From: Bolinopsis microptera
Lineage: Eukaryota > Ctenophora > Tentaculata > Lobata > Bolinopsidae
Assembly (NCBI RefSeq): GCF_026151205.1
Contig: NC_087079.1
Span: 17,788,945 to 17,852,944 of the forward strand
DNA: 64,000 nt
Direction of reading: 5' to 3'
Part shown: positions 60,101 through 64,000 of the stretch, one piece after another
Layout: each line of letters opens with the position of its first letter
Numbering within the stretch: the stretch's first letter is position 1
Made by a program: the position numbers and the translations under genes
Notes under the pieces: model-generated
Databases searched by the model: none
Told to the model about the DNA's origin: nothing
Seen by the model: the letters and a program-made list of their open reading frames with translations, nothing else

Positions 60101-61558
60101 CTTCTCTTCAGAGACTACTGGGTTGTTGCACGTGCTGCATGTGGCGGTGGTTTTGCACGTGCTGCATGTGGCGGTGGTTTTGCACGTGCTGCATGTGGCG
60201 GTGGTTCTGCACGTGCTGCATGTGGCGGTGGTTCTGCACGTGCAATGTTGATGAGAACATGATACCGACTGGGAGGGCTTTTGTTCGGGACTACGAGGTC
60301 TACTTGAAGAGTCATAATTACAGTCTGAATTTGGATTATCATCGAAGTCTGAGGCATGATTGCCGTGGTCTGAGGCAAGGTTATCATGGTCAGAGTAAAG
60401 GTCATTATAGTGGTCTGAAGCAAGATCACTGTTGAGGTTGGGATGCCCGTTATCAAACCCCTCTGAGTCACTGGAAGCACTCCACTCACTAGACTTACCA
60501 CCCCGGTGCGACAAGAAGGATTGACGGAGGGATCTGGTGAGAGCAAACCGGGCCTCCGGCAACTCTTTACTTATCCTAGCTGCAGAGAAATCAGGCTTCA
60601 TCAGCTCCGGTAACTCTTTACTTATCCTAGCAGCAGAGAAATCAGGCTTCATCAGCTCCTCGTAGCAGCTACTCTGGTCTGATAAGAATACTTCGTCAGA
60701 AACGTTACCAGTGGAGATACAACCGTGAACATGGTTACCGGACGAGTTGGAGCACGACCAGAGGTGAAGTGAGTCAGTAGAACAAGCCACTCTGTAGCTA
60801 AGCGACCTGACCACCTTCCTGACGATCAGACCTCTAGCCAGCCTCTCACGTGACCCAAACATTCTGGTATCACGTGACTCTAGGACTCTGATGTCGGGTA
60901 AAGAGCGGGTAATGTCGGAGGGGAAGAGACAGGAGAGCGAGGGGGATGTTAACTGTTCGAGTTCAGGGGAAGAGTCGCTGTAACCATGGAAATAAGACTC
61001 TGGTTGGGAGGTGTCATCACTGAAGAGCTCGTCTGTGTCACAGAACTCGCAAGAGTCTGGTGATATGTTCTGGATATTATTGGGGATTGTTTCAGAGTTG
61101 GGCGGAGACTCTACCAGACTGGAGACTGTTTCCATCTCCTCGTCACTCTTACTGTTACTGTTGCTGATCATAGCATCACTGCTACTGTTCATTATAAACT
61201 CTCCACTCGAGATGCTATGATCTTTGAAGGAGGAGGGAGGAGAGGAGGTTGTTAATATCTCCTTACACTGACCCACACTGTCAGACCAATTAAAGGAGCT
61301 GTCAGGAGGACTGCTAAGAAATTCAGGAGACGTTAAGATGAGTTGATCTGGAGACGTTGAGATGAGTTGATCTGGAGACGTTGAGATGAGTTGATCTGGA
61401 GATGTTAAGATGAGTTGATCTGGAGAAGTCCCAACGAAGCCTGGGGACTGAACAGTTTCCGAGTCGGAACAAGACATTTCTCTAACCTCGTTAAACAGAG
61501 CTGTTACCCACTGACTGTGATCACACTGCTTCTTGGGAACTACACTCATTACCAACAT
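54149..61558 (-). CDS. Gene S, right copy: serine-rich protein with spectrin-type repeats
   Basis: Minus-strand exons: 61558-59966, 59121-58744, 58377-58246, 57321-57087, 56769-56670, 56523-56410, 56267-56027, 55881-55753, 55599-55405, 55263-55120, 54416-54282, 54190-54149; about 1,145 residues, TAA stop. Every exon from the third on has the same length as in the left copy except 57321-57087, which lacks five codons (HAVES duplication). Exons 1 and 2 differ by whole peptide repeats (TSPDQLIS x4 here, TTATCSTC x4, about six KSSTMAT units). The exon 2 acceptor is CTTACAG at 59,122; the left copy has lost that AG. Frame is intact throughout, so the gene looks functional. Confidence 0.75.
54436..55105 (-). 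repeat. 21-bp CRE-containing array, about 31 copies
   Basis: Units of GTGATGACGTCACGTTATGTT in the penultimate introns of gene S; nearly every unit holds the palindrome TGACGTCA. Open frames of 128-220 codons on both strands (MTSRYVV, TSSQHNV peptides) result from the 21-bp period. The left arm has about eight units. Confidence 0.97.
56880..57075 (-). repeat. 20-bp CACGTG-containing intronic repeat (right)
   Basis: Units of GCAATAACACGTGGTAACGC and variants adjoining the donor of exon 57321-57087. Partner of 23,457-23,640. Confidence 0.9.
57986..58266 (-). repeat. 42-bp array copying the 5' splice site of gene S exon 3
   Basis: Six extra copies, at exact 42-bp spacing, of the exon end GACAACTTCAACAAGTTA with donor GTACAGAG and following intron bases (minus strand). 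The first unit is the real exon end. The left arm has the real end and one degenerate copy (near 22,498). Confidence 0.95.
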
Positions 61559-62107
61559 AAGATAACCTCTGGATCTGTTGAAACCGGGCGGTTTTACCCT
61601 CAAATCCCATAGAATACTCTACTGATAACTATCACTAACATAACACGTGATATCATCTTCAGTAGCTAACATGCGTTTGCAACACCACAAACAAGAGAAA
61701 CAACAGAGATGTAAGCACACAGCGAGAACAACTTGCCAGTTCCCAGTCTACCTTACATAAAACACGTGACAGTCACGTGACAACCTATTACTCTAATTCT
61801 GGATCAGCTTTCCAGGCCGATAATTAAATGCAAAAGATGCGCATAAATTGTTTGTTTCCGGATACGGACAGTGATTGGTCGGTATCTTCCTCCGTCAAAC
61901 GAAAGAAGTGAGTATCCCGGAAGTGTGTAAAGTTTCTCCCGGGTGTAAAATCTAAACACGAGTGTGTATGAATCTTACTGTTTGGCATAATGATCCGTGT
62001 AACTCTTAATCTCCCTTTACAACAATGTAATCTCAGGGAGTTAGACAAATTTCCTAATTAATTTAGAGAACCTGACATTTCCGGATATTAACCCTCCTCA
62101 GACACTC
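61559..62107 (-). promoter_or_regulatory. Conserved upstream region of gene S (right)
   Basis: Partner of 18,293-18,835. Conserves the paired CACGTG words and the sequence around the first in-frame ATG. Ends at the 52-bp array. Putative promoter; not proven. Confidence 0.4.
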
Positions 62108-63204
62108 TCACGAGGATGGTGGGAGGAGGAATGAACTCCGGGGGTAGCGAGTAGGAACCTCACGAGGATAGTGGGAGGAGGAATAAACTCCGGGGGTAGA
62201 GAGTAGGAACCTCACGAGGATAGTGGGAGGAGGAATAAACCCCGGGGGTAGAGAGTAGGAACCTCACGAGGATGATGGGAGGAGGAATAAACTCCGGGGG
62301 TAGCGAGTAGGAACCTCACGAGGATGGTGGGAGGAGGAATAAACTCCGGGGGTAGTGAGAAGGAACCTCACGAGGATGGTGGGAGGAGGAATAAACTCCG
62401 GGGGTAGAGAGTAGGAACCTCACGAGGATGGTGGGAGGAGGAATAAACTCCGGGGGTAGAGAGTAAGAACCTCACGAGGATTGTGGGAGGAGGAATAAAC
62501 TCCGGGGGTAGAGAGTAGGAACCTCACGAGGATGATGGGAGGAGGAATAAACTCCGGGGGTAGAGAGTAAGAACCTCACGAGGATGATGGGAAGAGGAAT
62601 AAACTCCGGGGGTAGCGAGTAGGAACCTCACGAGGATTGTGGGAGGAGGAATAAACTCCGGGGGTAGAGAGTAGGAACCTCACGAGGATGATGGGAGGAG
62701 GAATAAACTCCGGGGGTAGAGAGTAAGAACCTCACGAGGATGGTGGGAAGAGGAATAAACTCCGGGGGTAGCGAGTAGGAACCTCACGAGGTTAGTGGGA
62801 GGAGGAATAAACTCCGGGGGTAGAGAGTAGGAACCTCACGAGGTTAGTGGGAGGAGGAATAAACTCCGGGGGTAGCGAGTAGGAACCTCACGAGGATGGT
62901 GGGAGGAGGAATAAACTCCGGGGGTAGCGAGTAGGAACCTCACGAGGATGGTGGGAGGAGGAATAAACTCCGGGGGTAGAGAGTAGGAACCTCACGAGGA
63001 TGGTGGGAGGAGGAATAAACTCCGGGGGTAGAGAGTAGGAACCTCACGAGGATGGTGGGAGGAGGAATAAACTCCGGGGGTAGAGAGTAGGAACCTCACG
63101 AGGATGGTGGGAGGAGGAATAAACTCCGAGGGTAGAGAGTAGGAACCTCACGAGGATGATGGGAGGAGGAATAAACTCCGGGGGTAGAGAGTAGGAACCT
63201 CACT
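62108..63204 (-). repeat. 52-bp minisatellite, about 21 copies (right)
   Basis: Same unit as 6,566-18,292, opposite strand. It is an order of magnitude shorter. Its terminal units border the same flanking sequences as the left array, so the arrays are positional counterparts. Confidence 0.97.
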
Positions 63205-63361
63205 AAAACTACAAACCAGAGGTAAAAGAGGCGTTCTAATCCCGGTTAGATTAGAACAGTAAACGTAAAGTGCGAAGAACAAAAGATGAACAGTAGGCTA
63301 TCCACCTAGGAACGAGGACAATTCCACAAGTTAACCAGGTTGGACGGTGTGAGAATTAGCT

Positions 63362-63640
63362 AACTGTTTACTTACTGTTTTCTTAATGTTTACTTACTGT
63401 TTACTTAATGTTTACTTACTGTTTATGTACTGTTTACTTACTGTTTATTTACTGTTTACTTACTGTTTACTTACTGTTTACTTACTGTTTACTTACTGTT
63501 TAATTACAGTTTACTTACAGTTTACTTACAGTTTAGTTACTGTTTAATTACTGTTTACTTACTGTTTACTTACTGTTTACTTAATGTTTAAATACTTACT
63601 GTTTACTTACTGTTTACTTACTGTTTACTTACTGTTTACT
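63362..63640 (-). repeat. 11-bp repeat (TACTTACTGTT)n (right)
   Basis: About 25 copies; reverse complement of the array at 6,119-6,411. Confidence 0.95.
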
Positions 63641-63716
63641 ACTGAACGGAGGGGTCTCGCAAAAGTCTACGATTGAACGAAATCCTCAAATTGAGATAAA
63701 AGTAAACCTACAATTA

Positions 63717-63788
63717 TGGAGGTAGGGAGGTAGGGAGGTAGGGAGGTAGGGAGGTAGGGAGGTAGGGAGGTAGGGAGGTAGGGAGGTA
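63717..63788 (-). repeat. 8-bp minisatellite (GAGGTAGG)n (right)
   Basis: Nine copies next to the donor of exon 63,974-63,798; the left array has about 34. Confidence 0.95.
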
Positions 63789-63797
63789 ATAACAAAC

Positions 63798-63974
63798 CTT
63801 GGTGATATCGAGCTGTTCCTGCAGTCCTCCATCCAGGGAGCTAGATAACCAGAGGTTTGGTTTATCGAGAGTACTGGACACGTCCCCCAACTTTACCTCT
63901 ACTTCAGTACACAGGTCCATGTAAAGGGTGATCTGGTGACGGAGCGAGACCAGGTACTCCTGTCTTGCTGATAA
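63798..63974 (-). CDS. Exon of a spectrin-like gene (right copy)
   Basis: 177-nt exon identical in boundaries to 5,584-5,760, phase 0 at both ends, with acceptor CGCCCCAG and donor GTTTGT on the minus strand. It encodes the same 59 residues. The window ends 26 bases upstream, so preceding exons are not visible. Confidence 0.6.
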
Positions 63975-64000
63975 CTGGGGCGAGGTGATTAGTTATCTTT

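Larger units (their letters stand above)
40396..64000 (-). repeat. Right arm of the giant inverted duplication
   Basis: Reverse-complement partner of 5,561-37,970, with the same genes in mirrored order and orientation and the same exon boundaries. It runs off the window end at the point matching left position about 5,561. Relative to the left arm it has larger arrays inside gene A, extra insertions (43,979-44,220; about 420 bp inside 51,113-51,629) and a much smaller 52-bp array. Confidence 0.93.

Overview
Eukaryotic nuclear DNA, most likely from an invertebrate animal. Every supported gene is split by short GT-AG introns. The largest encodes a protein with spectrin-type repeats, and the four gene models that end in different stops (TAA, TGA, TAG) fit the standard genetic code. 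I could not name the species or phylum. There are no prokaryotic operons, no rRNA or tRNA genes, no CRISPR and no viral genes. Tandem repeats fill a very large part of the window.

Layout. The dominant structure is a giant inverted duplication. The left arm (about 5,561-37,970) reappears reverse-complemented as the right arm (about 40,396-64,000, cut by the window end). A 2.4-kb spacer between them holds one gene present once (gene C, +). From the outside in, each arm carries: a short spectrin-like exon, a 52-bp minisatellite, a 12-exon spectrin-repeat gene S reading towards the centre, and two small four-helix membrane-protein genes, A and B, reading away from the centre. S and A converge tail to tail, about 0.6 kb apart, across a conserved hairpin. 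Outside the left arm (1-5,560) lie a poly-C satellite, about 3.7 kb with no recognisable gene, and a 731-bp foldback element.

Genes. A, B and C are paralogues. Each has five exons whose middle three are exactly 84, 27 and 48 nt with the same phases, and each encodes a roughly 150-230 residue protein with four predicted membrane helices. I do not recognise the family. The two B copies differ by about 20 synonymous and one non-synonymous change (hand count), so both look functional and the arms are not a trivially recent copy. They could be paralogous arms of an old palindrome, or two divergent haplotypes joined head to head by the assembler.

The most unusual signal is where the tandem repeats sit. 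At least seven arrays start exactly on a gene boundary and copy it: a 5' splice site with the end of its exon, a 3' splice site with the start of its exon, or the last codons plus stop. Most are expanded in one arm and single-copy in the other (for example about 59 vs 1, 22 vs 2, 23 vs 1, 9 vs 1), while the real exons keep their length and frame. Nearly all long open frames inside these arrays are by-products of the repeat period.
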